Made by a program: the position numbers and the translations under genes
From: an uncultured Alphaproteobacteria bacterium
GTDB taxonomy: Bacteria; Pseudomonadota; Alphaproteobacteria; Caulobacterales; Aquidulcibacteraceae
Direction: 5' to 3'
Assembly (NCBI GenBank): GCA_902826335.1
Contig: CADEEL010000017.1
Coordinates: forward strand, 1 to 64,000
DNA length: 64,000 nt
Shown: piece by piece, positions 10,333 to 19,717 of the stretch
Position numbering within the stretch: position 1 is the stretch's first letter
How the letters are laid out: every line of letters starts with the position of its first letter
Notes under the pieces: generated by a model
The model's database searches: none
Told to the model about the DNA's origin: nothing
The model's input: only the letters and a program-made list of their open reading frames with translations

Positions 10333-11604
10333 ATGCTGTATTCGCTCTACGAACTCAATCACCTGGCCGTATCGCCGCTGCGGGCCGCCGCCCTGTTCAA
10401 CGGCGCGATGCTGCGGCTCCCGTTCAACCCGGTTTCAAGCACGAATATCGGCCGCAACGCGGCCGCCGCCGCCGACGTGTTCGAAACGGTCACGCGCCGC
10501 TATCGCAAGCCTGAATGGAACCTGCCCTGGACGGCCGTGAACGGCGCGCCTGTCGCGGTCCGGGCCAAGCCGGTGTTCCACGGCAATTGGTGCACGCTCC
10601 TACATTTCGAGCGTGACGAAGCGGCGCTGGAGCGCGCGCGCGGCGAGCCCAATCGCGATCCAAAAGTTCTGCTCGTGGCCCCGATGAGCGGCCATTACGC
10701 GACGTTGCTGCGCGGCACCGTCGAGGCCTTTTTGCCGGATCATGAGGTCTACATCACCGATTGGACTGACGCGCGCATGGCGCCGATCTTCACCGGCAGG
10801 TTCGACCTTGAAGACTATGTCGATCAGATCATGCGCATGCTGCGCCGCATCGGCCCGGGCGCACATGTCGTCGCGGTGTGCCAGCCGGGCCCCGCCGTGC
10901 TCGCCGCCGTCTCGCTCATGTCCGAAGAGAATGATCCAGCCACGCCCGCGAGCATGACCTTCATGGGCTCGCCCATCGACGCGCGCAAATCACCCACGAC
11001 GCCGAATAAGCTGGCCGAGGAGCGCCCGTTCGCCTGGTTTGAGCGCAATATGATTCATACCGTGCCGGCGCTTTATCCCGGCGTCTTCCGCCGCGTCTAT
11101 CCGGGCTTCGTCCAGCTCGCCAGCTTCCTGGGCATGAACCTCGAACGCCATCTGGATGCGCACGGCGACTATTTCTCGAATCTAGTCAAAGGCGACGGCG
11201 ATTCCGCCGCGCGCCACCGCGAATTCTACGATGAATACCTCTCGGTCTGCGATCTCACCGAGGAATTCTATCTGCAGACGATCCGTGACGTGTTCCAGGA
11301 ACACAAACTCCCACGTGGCCTGATGCGCTGGCGTGACCGCGAAGTACGCCCCAGCGCCATCCGCGCCACCGCGCTGATGACCATCGAGGGCGAACTGGAT
11401 GATATTTCGGGGATTGGCCAGACGCAGGCCGCGCACGATCTGTGCAACGCCATTCCAGACTCGCTCCGCGAGGATTATGTTCAGCCGGGCGTGGGTCACT
11501 ACGGCGTGTTCAACGGCAAGAAGTTTCGCACGGAAATTTACCCGCGCTTGAAATCGTTCATTCGCCGGCGCCGCGCGGCGCAGCGTGTGAAGTCACAAGC
11601 CTAG
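10333..11604 (+). CDS. phaZ: intracellular polyhydroxyalkanoate (PHB) depolymerase
   Basis: The enzyme mobilises stored polyhydroxybutyrate granules. The 423-residue product is the length of intracellular PhaZ proteins. It has the cysteine version of the lipase box, VCQPGPA, with Cys183 at the same number as the catalytic Cys of Ralstonia PhaZa1. The C-terminal GVGHYGVFNG segment provides the catalytic His. The ATG at 10333 (MLYSLYELNH) is chosen because the family begins there and an AGGTGGG ribosome-binding site precedes it; the upstream extension crosses the operator region. A PhaR-type palindrome sits just upstream, so the gene is likely derepressed when polymer accumulates. Confidence 0.9.
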   Translation: MLYSLYELNHLAVSPLRAAALFNGAMLRLPFNPVSSTNIGRNAAAAADVFETVTRRYRKPEWNLPWTAVNGAPVAVRAKPVFHGNWCTLLHFERDEAALERARGEPNRDPKVLLVAPMSGHYATLLRGTVEAFLPDHEVYITDWTDARMAPIFTGRFDLEDYVDQIMRMLRRIGPGAHVVAVCQPGPAVLAAVSLMSEENDPATPASMTFMGSPIDARKSPTTPNKLAEERPFAWFERNMIHTVPALYPGVFRRVYPGFVQLASFLGMNLERHLDAHGDYFSNLVKGDGDSAARHREFYDEYLSVCDLTEEFYLQTIRDVFQEHKLPRGLMRWRDREVRPSAIRATALMTIEGELDDISGIGQTQAAHDLCNAIPDSLREDYVQPGVGHYGVFNGKKFRTEIYPRLKSFIRRRRAAQRVKSQA

Positions 11605-11618
11605 CGAGGTGACGCGGC

Positions 11619-12347
11619 ATGGGCACGACAACGCGGCCCGCTGAAATCCAACTGCGGGATGGACGCCGCCTCAAGCTCAAACTCGCCGTCAATCCGCGCG
11701 CCCGGCGCGTTTCGGTGCGCATTGACGCCGCGCGCGGCGAGGCTGTCGCCACCGCGCCGAGCGAACGCCAAGTCAAGCGCGCGCTTAATTTCGCCGCCGA
11801 ACGCGCCGGCTGGATCGAGGCGGAATTGGCGCGCCTGCCCACCACGCAGCCATTCGCGCCGGGCGCGATCGTGCCGATCCGGGGCGCGCCCCATCTGTTG
11901 ATCTTGGAGAATGGCAGGCGCGCGCCGCGCTTCGAATTGGGCGCCTGGCCTGGCCGCTTGATTGTGCAGACATCCGACCCGGCCTTGTTTCCCGCGCGCG
12001 TCAAACGCTTTCTCGCCGCGCAGGCGCGCGCCGATCTTACAGCCCGTGTCGATGCGCATGCGCAAACGCTTGGCGTGCGCGCAAAGTCGATTCAGGTGAA
12101 AGAGACGCGCTCGCGCTGGGGTTCGTGCGCCGAGGATGGCGCGCTCGCTTTCTCCTGGCGGCTCATTTTCGCGCCTGCCTTCGTACTGGACTATCTCGCC
12201 GCGCACGAAACCGCGCACATCCGTGAGATGAACCATTCGCGCCGCTTCTGGGCGCTGGTCGCCAAATGCGCGCCGCGCTGGCGCGAAGGCCGCGCCTGGC
12301 TGCACGAACATGGCGCCACGCTTCACGCCATTGGGCGCGAAGCGTAA
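11619..12347 (+). CDS. YgjP/SprT-like (DUF45) zinc metallopeptidase
   Basis: A 242-residue M48-type protein of the YgjP family. The zinc-binding HETAH motif is at residues 196-200, preceded by the family signature RWGSC at 166-170 and followed by HSRRFW. Family members are cytoplasmic and their substrate is not established. It begins 14 bp after phaZ with GAGGTGA as ribosome-binding site and may be cotranscribed. It nearly abuts the convergent PBP1A gene. Confidence 0.85.
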   Translation: MGTTTRPAEIQLRDGRRLKLKLAVNPRARRVSVRIDAARGEAVATAPSERQVKRALNFAAERAGWIEAELARLPTTQPFAPGAIVPIRGAPHLLILENGRRAPRFELGAWPGRLIVQTSDPALFPARVKRFLAAQARADLTARVDAHAQTLGVRAKSIQVKETRSRWGSCAEDGALAFSWRLIFAPAFVLDYLAAHETAHIREMNHSRRFWALVAKCAPRWREGRAWLHEHGATLHAIGREA

Positions 12348-12353
12348 ATAGCT

Positions 12354-14561
12354 TCAGCCCTCGGGCCCAAAATCCAGCGAACGATCGCCCGCATCCGGCG
12401 GATTGGGAACCGTGCCGGCGGCGGAAGGGCCAAGCGGCGCACCGACCACCGCCCCGCCGCGATCGACGCCTTGCGCGATCACATCCGCCGCCGGGCCAAG
12501 GCCGTAATCGTCCGCGCCGGGCATTTGCAGCGGCTGCGCCGGCAAACGCCGCAGCGCCACCACCATGAAATCATGCCAGATGCGCGCGGGGATCACCCCG
12601 CCGGTGACGCGGTTCATCTGCAGGCGGTGATCGTCATTGCCGACCCACACGCCCGCCACCATGCCCGGCGTGAACCCGATGAACCACGCATCGCGATAAT
12701 CGTTCGCCGTTCCGGTCTTGCCGCCGATCGCCCGCCCGGGGATGCGCGCCAACGTACCGGTGCCCGCCTCCACCACGCGTGACATGATGAGGTTCATATA
12801 GCGCCGCGGGCGATCTTCAATCACGCGCTCTCGCCGCTGCGGGCGCCAGCGCCACACCGTCTCGTTGTTGGCGCGCCGAATGCGCACCACGCCGTGCGGC
12901 TCGACGCGGAAACCCTCCGCCGCCATCGCGCCATAGGACGCCGTGAGGTCGAGCAACGTCACTTCCTGGGCGCCGAGCGACAGCGAATGATAATTATGCA
13001 GCGGCGTGCGAATGCCGAGGCGCCGCGCCACGTCGATCACACGCTGCATCCCCACTTCATGCGCAATGATGATCGCCACCATATTGAGCGAGCGCGCGAA
13101 CGCGCTGGTCAATTCCACGGGGCCGGCATAACCGCCGGAATAATTGCGCGGCGACCAATCCCCGAATGTGACCGGCCCATCCGTACGCACCGTCCACGGC
13201 GTGAACCCGGACTCCATCGCCGCCAGATAAATGAAGAATTTGAACGCCGAACCAGGCTGTCGGCGCGCCTGCGTCACGCGATTGAATTCGCTTTGCCCCG
13301 CGTTGCGGCCATAGGCGCGCCCGCCGATCATGGCGCGCACGCCCCCATCCGCATCCATCGCCACCAGCGCGCCCTGGCTGAAGCGCAGCCGCTCGCCTTC
13401 CTCGGCGATGATCCGGTCCATCGCGCGTTCCCCAGCGCGCTGCGCGATCAGATCGAGCGACGTCTCCACGATGAAATCGTCGCGTTGATCGCCGATGACC
13501 TGGTTCAGCAGCGGATCAATATAGTCCCGGAAATAACCCAGATTGCCGGCCGGATTCTCCCGGCTGATCAGCAGCGGCTCACGCAGTGCGGCGTCATATT
13601 GCGCGCGCGTGATCATGCGCAGCGATAACATCTCGCCCAGCACCGTCACTGCGCGCCGCCGCGCGCCGGCTTCCTGCTGGGCCGGATTAAGCCTTGAGGG
13701 CGCCTTCACAAGTCCGGCCAGCAGCGCCGCCTGGGCGAGCGTCAGCTCCCGCGCCGGCCGGTCGAAATAGCGCTGCGCGGCCGCTTCAATCCCGTACGCG
13801 CTGGCCCCGAAATAAACGCGCGACAAATAAAGCGCGAGGATCTGGTCCTTGGTGAATCGGTTTTCCAGCCAAAACGCCAGCACGATTTCCTGCAGCTTGC
13901 GCCGCCAGGTTCGCTCATTGGTGAGGAAGAGGTTTTTGGCCAGCTGCTGCGTGATCGTCGAGCCGCCCTGCACCACGCGTCCCGCCCGCACATTGGAGAA
14001 CGTCGCGCGCAAGAGGCCGCCGACATCGACCCCCATATGCTGGTAGAAGCGCCGATCCTCGATCGCGATGAAGGCTTGCGGCACATAGGCCGGCAGCGAA
14101 GCGAGTTCGACCGGCCGGGCGTTCTGCGCGCCTTCGATCAGCAGCACATTGCCTTCCCGATCGACAAACGTGATGCTTTGGCCCTGCCGCGCCTCCCACA
14201 CATCGTCGGCGGTCGGCATGCCCCAGGTGACGAAAATCGCGAACGCGGCCACGATCGCGACAAAGCCGGCCGTGCTCCAGCCCGCCCACACCGCCGCCTC
14301 GCGGAAATTGCGCGGCGCGCGCCAGCGGCGCACGCCCTCCCACATCACCACAGCGAATGAAAACACCGCCACCGCGATCATCATCGCGATGGGAACAATG
14401 ATGATCCGCGCGGTTTCCAGGAACGCGCTGACGCGCGCGCCGAAGCTCGGCGCCGCCTCGGGCTCGTCAACCGGGGGGCCGGCCGCACTCGCCGGCTGCG
14501 CGGCGCCTGCCTCGCCAGGCGCTGGCCCGGTTTCAGGTCTCGGATCGGTGTCGTCGCCCAC
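12354..14561 (-). CDS. bifunctional class A penicillin-binding protein (PBP1A-like)
   Basis: This enzyme polymerises and cross-links peptidoglycan in the periplasm. In the 735-residue product the glycosyltransferase domain shows catalytic Glu168 in EDRRFYQH and the GGSTITQQLAKN motif. The transpeptidase domain shows Ser438-x-x-Lys441, SLN (491-493) and KTGT (615-618). The GTG at 14561 is chosen because AAGGAG lies 4 bp upstream; the longer frame upstream is Arg/Ala-rich and lacks such a site. The N-terminus is unusual: an acidic Pro/Ala-rich tail of about 50 residues precedes two hydrophobic segments (about 52-74 and 93-113), where most PBP1A proteins have one. Confidence 0.9.
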   Translation of the reverse strand: MGDDTDPRPETGPAPGEAGAAQPASAAGPPVDEPEAAPSFGARVSAFLETARIIIVPIAMMIAVAVFSFAVVMWEGVRRWRAPRNFREAAVWAGWSTAGFVAIVAAFAIFVTWGMPTADDVWEARQGQSITFVDREGNVLLIEGAQNARPVELASLPAYVPQAFIAIEDRRFYQHMGVDVGGLLRATFSNVRAGRVVQGGSTITQQLAKNLFLTNERTWRRKLQEIVLAFWLENRFTKDQILALYLSRVYFGASAYGIEAAAQRYFDRPARELTLAQAALLAGLVKAPSRLNPAQQEAGARRRAVTVLGEMLSLRMITRAQYDAALREPLLISRENPAGNLGYFRDYIDPLLNQVIGDQRDDFIVETSLDLIAQRAGERAMDRIIAEEGERLRFSQGALVAMDADGGVRAMIGGRAYGRNAGQSEFNRVTQARRQPGSAFKFFIYLAAMESGFTPWTVRTDGPVTFGDWSPRNYSGGYAGPVELTSAFARSLNMVAIIIAHEVGMQRVIDVARRLGIRTPLHNYHSLSLGAQEVTLLDLTASYGAMAAEGFRVEPHGVVRIRRANNETVWRWRPQRRERVIEDRPRRYMNLIMSRVVEAGTGTLARIPGRAIGGKTGTANDYRDAWFIGFTPGMVAGVWVGNDDHRLQMNRVTGGVIPARIWHDFMVVALRRLPAQPLQMPGADDYGLGPAADVIAQGVDRGGAVVGAPLGPSAAGTVPNPPDAGDRSLDFGPEG

Positions 14562-14746
14562 CCTGGCTCCTTGCGCGCGCAATCCTGCGCCGCGCGCGCG
14601 GCGCGAATGAGGCGCTAGCGCGCGCCGGGCCAACACACAAGCGTGCGCCCGCCACCCCACGCCTCCGGAACGCTTGTTCGAGGCCCGCCGAACCGCCATA
14701 TTGCGCCCATGGCGCGCTTCGCTTCGCGCGCGATCTGGAGGATTAC

Positions 14747-15496
14747 ATGAGCGACCAATACAGGGCCGGCTCTATTCCCGCCGGCCGGGCCGATATGGCG
14801 GTCGACGCCGGCCTGCGCAGCTTCATGCTGGGCATCTACAACAAGATGGCGTTGGGCTTGGCCCTGTCCGCGGCCTTGGCCTACGCCTCGATCACCATTG
14901 AGCCGCTGCGGCACTTCTTCTTTGAGACGCCGATGGTGTTCGTGGTCATGTTTGGGCCGCTGGCCTTGATGATCATTTCCATGTTCGCGATGCGCAATCC
15001 CTCTCCGACGGGGGCGAACCTGCTCTATTGGTCCATCGTCAGCCTGATCGGCATCGGCCTGGGCGCGACCTTGATGTACTACGCCGCCGCGCCCAGCGGA
15101 GTCATGGACATCGTCAAGGCGTTCCTGATCACGGCCTTGACCTTCGGCGGCCTCTCGCTCTGGGGCTACACCACCAAACGTGACCTTTCGGGCTGGGGCA
15201 CTTTCCTCATTATGGGCGTGTGGGGCCTCGTCCTGGCGTCCTTGGTCAATTTCGGCGTCGCCGCCTTCACGGGCGCGCCGATCTCCAATTTCTCCTTCAT
15301 CATCAGCATCATCGGCGTGCTGCTCTTTTCAGCGATCACCGCCTGGGAAACCCAGCAGCTGAAATACATGTATTATCAGCTTGGCGGCGAAGCCCGCGCC
15401 TTGTCGGTCGCCACGACCATGGGTGCGCTCAATCTCTACATCACCTTCATCAACCTGTTCCGCTTCATTCTCTCGATCATCTCGCCGAGAGACTGA
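14747..15496 (+). CDS. Bax inhibitor-1 / YccA family membrane protein
   Basis: A 249-residue inner-membrane protein with about seven hydrophobic helices. It carries the family motifs LGIYNKMALGLALSAALAY near the N-terminus and AITAWETQQLKYMYY near the C-terminus. YccA modulates FtsH proteolysis in E. coli, and other members act as pH-sensitive calcium leak channels; the role here is unknown. CTGGAGG before the ATG is a good ribosome-binding site. The gene stands alone, divergent from PBP1A, and is followed by a clear terminator. Confidence 0.92.
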   Translation: MSDQYRAGSIPAGRADMAVDAGLRSFMLGIYNKMALGLALSAALAYASITIEPLRHFFFETPMVFVVMFGPLALMIISMFAMRNPSPTGANLLYWSIVSLIGIGLGATLMYYAAAPSGVMDIVKAFLITALTFGGLSLWGYTTKRDLSGWGTFLIMGVWGLVLASLVNFGVAAFTGAPISNFSFIISIIGVLLFSAITAWETQQLKYMYYQLGGEARALSVATTMGALNLYITFINLFRFILSIISPRD

Positions 15497-15518
15497 CGAA
15501 ACAGCCGTCCTAAGTCAG

Positions 15519-15550
15519 AGCGCCCCGGCCGCAAGGCTGGGGCGCTTTTG
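15519..15550 (+). terminator. rho-independent terminator after the Bax-inhibitor gene
   Basis: AGCGCCCCGGCC pairs with GGCTGGGGCGCT across a GCAA loop and is followed by TTTT. It lies between the convergent Bax-inhibitor and DUF2794 genes and may act in both directions. Confidence 0.85.
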
Positions 15551-15552
15551 CG

Positions 15553-15891
15553 TCAGTTGGCGGCGACCAGCCGCACGATCTGCTTGTCGAAGAGGCTGAG
15601 CACCGCCCCAAGCTCCGCCCCGCGCCTCAGCACCAGCCCGCCCTGCGCCACGATGGAGAACGCGCCCTGTCGCCGCGCCAGCGCCGGCCTTTTCTCGATT
15701 CGGTAGAGAGGCGATTCGCTGCTGCGCCGAAACACGCTGAAAACCGCCCGATCCTTCAAGGAATCAATGGCATAGTCCCGCCATTCACCCGCCGCCACCA
15801 TCCGCCCATAGACCGCCAGGATGCGATCAAGCTCCGGGCGGCGAAAAAATATCCCCAGATGATCTTCGCTGGCGCCTCCCGCTTCTTTCAT
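15553..15891 (-). CDS. DUF2794 family protein
   Basis: A 112-residue soluble protein of the DUF2794 family, which is restricted to alphaproteobacteria and has no assigned function. The signature is clear: VYGRMVAAGEWRDYAIDSLKDRAVFSVFRR in the middle, then LYRIEKRPALARRQGAFSIV. Because it is a lineage marker it supports the taxonomic placement. It is convergent with the Bax-inhibitor gene across a terminator, and upstream of it lies a long gene-free stretch. Confidence 0.88.
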   Translation of the reverse strand: MKEAGGASEDHLGIFFRRPELDRILAVYGRMVAAGEWRDYAIDSLKDRAVFSVFRRSSESPLYRIEKRPALARRQGAFSIVAQGGLVLRRGAELGAVLSLFDKQIVRLVAAN

Positions 15892-16375
15892 CTTTTATCC
15901 TTTAGTTTCAATGCGTTGCGGATAAGTAAGATTAATTTCCCGCCATGAGGCGCCTTGGACACATTATCCGCTTGCCTTCGCCCCAAACGCGAGTGATTTT
16001 GATCTCGTTCCGGTCGGGCGGAGAACGGCGGCGACGCTCAGTATCCATCAGCCCCCCCAGCCCCCTGGGCTTCGTGCCACTTTCGCCTGGCCGGAACACC
16101 TACCCTCCAAGTCCCGCTGATTTCCCAAGTTCCGCAGAGTTCAATGGCCCGCCAATAGCGCGGGCTTTTTGTTGTTGGCGGGTGCGACAACGCAGGGTTC
16201 CGGCGTGGCGTCATTGATTGCCTTCAGCGTCCAGCGCCGCTGATCGAATCACGCCGCGCCGATTTGTTCAACCGGCGACGCGCCAATCGCGCGCGCATCG
16301 TGGCGGCGCCGCTTCCGTTTTGCGAAAGTCCGGCCTAGAAGTCCCGACCCAAACGGCGGGGATTCTCCAGCTCAC
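15892..16375. other. gene-free spacer with a terminator-like hairpin
   Basis: This 484-bp stretch holds no convincing gene; the open frames are short and rich in Arg/Ser/Pro. A hairpin (GCCCG-N9-CGGGC) at about 16148-16166 followed by TTTTTG looks like a rho-independent terminator on the + strand. That would fit a small RNA encoded upstream, or a lost gene. AGCCC/GGGCT near 16049-16070 can also pair. It is not recognised as tmRNA, SRP RNA, RNase P or tRNA. Confidence 0.5.
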
Positions 16376-17104
16376 ATGCTTCTTGAAGTCGACGGCCTAT
16401 CCAAGAGCTTCGGTCGCCGCGCGGCCGTGGATGACATTTCCTTCGCCGTGGATGTCGGCGAAGTGGTCGGCTTTCTCGGCCCCAACGGCGCGGGCAAAAC
16501 GACGACCATGCGCATGATCGCTGGCTATCTCGAGCCCGACGCCGGCCGCGTGCGCGTCTTCAACATTGACGTCGCCGAGGATCGCGCCCGCGCCCAGCAT
16601 CGCGTCGGTTATTTGCCGGAGGGCGCCCCGCTCTATGGCGAGATGACGCCATGGACGTTTCTGCGCTTCATAGCCGAGGCGCGCGGCATGCCGAAGGATG
16701 CGGCCCGCCACGCCGTATCCCGAGCCGCGCAGGACGCCCGCCTGGGCGATAGCATCGAGCGCACGATCGAAACGCTCTCCAAGGGCTATCGCCGCCGCGT
16801 CGGGCTTGCGGCGGCTTTGCTGCACGATCCGCTTCTCTTGGTGCTGGACGAGCCGACCGACGGGCTCGATCCCAACCAGCGCCAAGCCGTGCGCGATCTC
16901 ATTCGGCGCCTCGGCAAGGAACGCGGACTTCTGCTGTCCACCCATTCGTTGGAGGAAGTCGCCGCCGTGTGCACGCGCGCGATTGTCATTCACGAAGGCC
17001 GCATCGTCGCCGATGCGCCGCCCGCCAAGCTGGCCGAGGGCCACGCCGATGGGCTCGAAGGCGCCTTCCGCGCCCTCACCGGCGGCGCGGAGACGGTGCA
17101 ATGA
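16376..17104 (+). CDS. ABC transporter ATP-binding protein, GldA-like
   Basis: A 242-residue ATPase with Walker A GPNGAGKTT (about 34-42), the signature LSKGYRRRVGLA, Walker B LLVLDEPTDGLDP and the H-loop STHS. It belongs to the ABC-2 exporter group, like GldA of the Bacteroidetes gliding machinery and the Nos/Nat-type ATPases. It is the first gene of a four-gene operon whose next gene overlaps by ATGA. The cargo is unknown; the GldA name denotes similarity of layout, not gliding. Confidence 0.88.
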   Translation: MLLEVDGLSKSFGRRAAVDDISFAVDVGEVVGFLGPNGAGKTTTMRMIAGYLEPDAGRVRVFNIDVAEDRARAQHRVGYLPEGAPLYGEMTPWTFLRFIAEARGMPKDAARHAVSRAAQDARLGDSIERTIETLSKGYRRRVGLAAALLHDPLLLVLDEPTDGLDPNQRQAVRDLIRRLGKERGLLLSTHSLEEVAAVCTRAIVIHEGRIVADAPPAKLAEGHADGLEGAFRALTGGAETVQ

Positions 17105-17835
17105 GAAGCCTTCTCGCCGTCTATCGCCGCGAAATCCTGAGCTACGCGACAACGCCGACCGCCTATGTCTTTGTCGCCGTGTTTCTGTTCGCCATCGGCC
17201 TCTTCACCTTTCAGGTCGGCGGCTTTTTCGCCGAGCGGCGCGCCGACCTCTCGGGCTTTTTCGCCTTTCATCCCTGGCTGTTCATGGTGTTCTTGCCAGC
17301 CGTCGCCATGCGCCTATGGTCGGAGGAGGCGCGCTCCGGCGCGCTTGAATTGTTGCTCACCTTGCCCGCGCCCACCTGGGCGCTCGTTGCCGGCAAATTT
17401 CTCGCCGCCTGGACCATCGCGGCCATCGCCCTCGCCCTGACGACGCCGCTCTGGATCACCGTCAATCTCCTGGGCGATCCAGACAACGCCGCCATCCTCA
17501 CGGGCTACATCGCCAGCTTACTGATGGCCGGCGCGTACATCGCCATCGGCTCGGCCATGAGCGCATTGACGCCAAGCCAAGTCGTCGCCTTCGTGCTGGC
17601 CGTACTCGCCGCGTTTCTGCTCACGGCGCTCGGCCTGCCCATGGTCAGCGATTTCGCCACGCCCTTTGTCGGCGGCGCCGTCGCCGAAGCGCTCACGCGC
17701 TTTTCGATCCTGCATCATTTCGACGCCGCCCAGCGCGGTGTGATCGAACTGCGCTCGATCTATTATTTCGGGTCTCTGGCCATTCTGTTTCTCGGCTACA
17801 CATGGCTGGCCATCGATGCACGGCGGGGCGGTTGA
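17101..17835 (+). CDS. ABC-2 type permease, GldF-like
   Basis: A 244-residue membrane protein with six hydrophobic helices, starting LLAVYRREILSYATTPTAYVF, typical of GldF/ABC-2 permeases. The EEARSGALELLLTLPAP loop after helix two is a conserved feature of this permease family. The ATG overlaps the ATPase stop codon (ATGA), so translation is coupled. It pairs with the ATPase to form the exporter core, with the next protein as the probable periplasmic partner. Confidence 0.88.
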   Translation: MRSLLAVYRREILSYATTPTAYVFVAVFLFAIGLFTFQVGGFFAERRADLSGFFAFHPWLFMVFLPAVAMRLWSEEARSGALELLLTLPAPTWALVAGKFLAAWTIAAIALALTTPLWITVNLLGDPDNAAILTGYIASLLMAGAYIAIGSAMSALTPSQVVAFVLAVLAAFLLTALGLPMVSDFATPFVGGAVAEALTRFSILHHFDAAQRGVIELRSIYYFGSLAILFLGYTWLAIDARRGG

Positions 17836-17836
17836 T

Positions 17837-19717
17837 ATGAACGGCCGTCGTTTCGCCCTCATCGTCGCCGCGTGCATCACCACGCTCTTCATCGCGACCA
17901 ATCTGATCGCCAATTCCTGGCTGCGCTTCGCGCGCCTCGATTTGACGGAGCACCACCTCTATTCCCTTTCGCCCGGCACGGCCCAAGTGCTGCGCGAATT
18001 GGAAGAACCGCTTGAGCTCACGTTCTTCTATTCACGCGAGGCCGCCGCGCGCTTTCCGGTTGTGCAGGCCTATGGCGCGCGCGTGCGCGAATTGCTCGCC
18101 GCCTATGCCGGCCGCTCGAACGGCCGCTTGCGCATTGTTGAGCGCGATCCGCGCGCCTTCACCGAAGCCGAGGACCAGGCGGTCGAAGCGGGCGTTCAGC
18201 CGGTGCCCATCCAACAGGGCGCCGATCCGATTTATTTCGGCTTGGCCGGCGCCAACGCCATCGACGATCGCCGCGCCATTCCCTTCTTTTCGCCCGATCG
18301 TGAGCCCTTCCTCGAATATGAGGTGACGCGCCTCGTCTACGAATTGCAGAACCCCGATCTGCCGCGCATAGGCCTCATCACGTCTTTGCCGCTCGATCCC
18401 GCTCTGGCGCAGGCGCAAGCCGCCATGGGCCAGGGCCAATCGCAATTCGCGCTGGAAATGGGCCGCCTGCTCGATGTCGTGGCGCTGGATCCGAGCTTTA
18501 CCTCCATCCCCGCCGACGTGGACGTGCTGGCCATTCTGCACCCCTATCCGCTTCAGCCCGCGCAGTTGTACGCCATCGATCAATTCATGCTGTCGCGCGG
18601 GCGCGCCTTCATCGCGCTCGATCCCGCCTCGATGATGGCGCTGCAGCAAAGCTTCAATCCGATGACGGGCGCGGGCGCGGCTGCGCCCGCCTCCACGCTT
18701 GAGCCGCTGCTCGCGCGCTGGGGTGTCGCCCTCAGCCCCGACATCGTCCTCGATCTGGGCGGCGCGCTGGAAATTCAGGCGCAGGACGCATCCGGCCAGC
18801 AACGCGCCATTCCCCAGCCCATGTTCTTCCGCGTCGAGGCCGAACGGCTTGACCGCGAGGATTTGATGACCGCCTGGCTGCAGCGCGGCATCAATTTCGC
18901 CACCGCCGGCGTGCTCACGATCAGCGAACGCGAAGGCCTCACGGCGCGCACGCTCGCCCGCACCACGGGCGAAACCATGCGCATCCCCGCTGAGATGGCG
19001 ATGTCTCGCCCCAACCCGATTGAACTTCTGCAAGGCTGGGCCTCGCAGAACCGCAGCGAGCCTGTCGCCGTGCGCCTCTCGGGAACCTTGACGACGGCCT
19101 ATCCAAACGGCGCGCCGGAAGGCGCGGCTGTCCCCGGCGCGCGTCTCACGCGCTCGCAGCGCCCCGCGCAGATCGTCATCGTGGCTGACAGCGATTTCCT
19201 CGCTGACGATCTCTACGTTCAGCCCCAGGGCGGCGCCTCGTTCGGCGATAACGGCGCCTTTGCATTGAACGCGCTCGATGTGCTCGCCGGCTCCGATGCG
19301 CTTGTTTCGCTGCGCTCGCGCGCGCCGAGCCTGCGGCGCATGGACGTGCTTGATCGCATGGAGGCGCGCGCCCAGCAGCGCATCCAGCAGCGCCAAAACG
19401 AATTGCAGGGCCAAATGCGCCAGACCGAGGCCCGCCTGCAGGCGCTGCAATCGCGCGGCCAGGGCTCTGGCTACTTCGCCGGAAATCTGGGCGCTGAGCT
19501 CACCCGAGAAGAGCGCGCCGAGATGGATCGCTTCCGCGCCAATCTTGCCGATGTGCGCGGCCAGTTGCGCGCCGTCGGGCGTAATCTGCGCGCCGATGTT
19601 GAACGCCTCGAAGGCTGGACGATGTTCTTCAATCTGTGGCTGCCGCCGCTCCTCGTCGCCGGCGGCGGCATCTTCTTCTTTTGGCGCCGCCAGCGTCGTG
19701 GGCAGGTGAGCCGATGA
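17837..19717 (+). CDS. GldG-like ABC transporter auxiliary protein
   Basis: A 626-residue protein anchored by one N-terminal helix (about 6-26) and one C-terminal helix (about 600-620). The large periplasmic region between them begins RLDLTEHHLYSLSPGTAQVLRELEEPLELTFFYS, the typical GldG/DUF7088 start. The next part is a GldG-type domain with FEYEVTRLVYELQ-like sequence. A Gln-rich coiled coil runs from about 520 to 560. The ATG at 17837 lies one base after the permease stop codon. Such proteins travel with GldF-type permeases in many phyla; the function outside gliding is unknown. Confidence 0.85.
   Translation: MNGRRFALIVAACITTLFIATNLIANSWLRFARLDLTEHHLYSLSPGTAQVLRELEEPLELTFFYSREAAARFPVVQAYGARVRELLAAYAGRSNGRLRIVERDPRAFTEAEDQAVEAGVQPVPIQQGADPIYFGLAGANAIDDRRAIPFFSPDREPFLEYEVTRLVYELQNPDLPRIGLITSLPLDPALAQAQAAMGQGQSQFALEMGRLLDVVALDPSFTSIPADVDVLAILHPYPLQPAQLYAIDQFMLSRGRAFIALDPASMMALQQSFNPMTGAGAAAPASTLEPLLARWGVALSPDIVLDLGGALEIQAQDASGQQRAIPQPMFFRVEAERLDREDLMTAWLQRGINFATAGVLTISEREGLTARTLARTTGETMRIPAEMAMSRPNPIELLQGWASQNRSEPVAVRLSGTLTTAYPNGAPEGAAVPGARLTRSQRPAQIVIVADSDFLADDLYVQPQGGASFGDNGAFALNALDVLAGSDALVSLRSRAPSLRRMDVLDRMEARAQQRIQQRQNELQGQMRQTEARLQALQSRGQGSGYFAGNLGAELTREERAEMDRFRANLADVRGQLRAVGRNLRADVERLEGWTMFFNLWLPPLLVAGGGIFFFWRRQRRGQVSR

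Noticed and set aside
15945-16217. 90-codon open frame in the spacer before the ABC operon
   Set aside because: It is Ser/Pro/Arg-rich without motif, has no good ribosome-binding site, and runs through the terminator-like hairpin.
18032-19450. 472-codon open frame antisense to the GldG-like gene
   Set aside because: The translation is Arg/Gly/His-rich with no domain, while the sense frame has clear GldG features and coupled start and stop.
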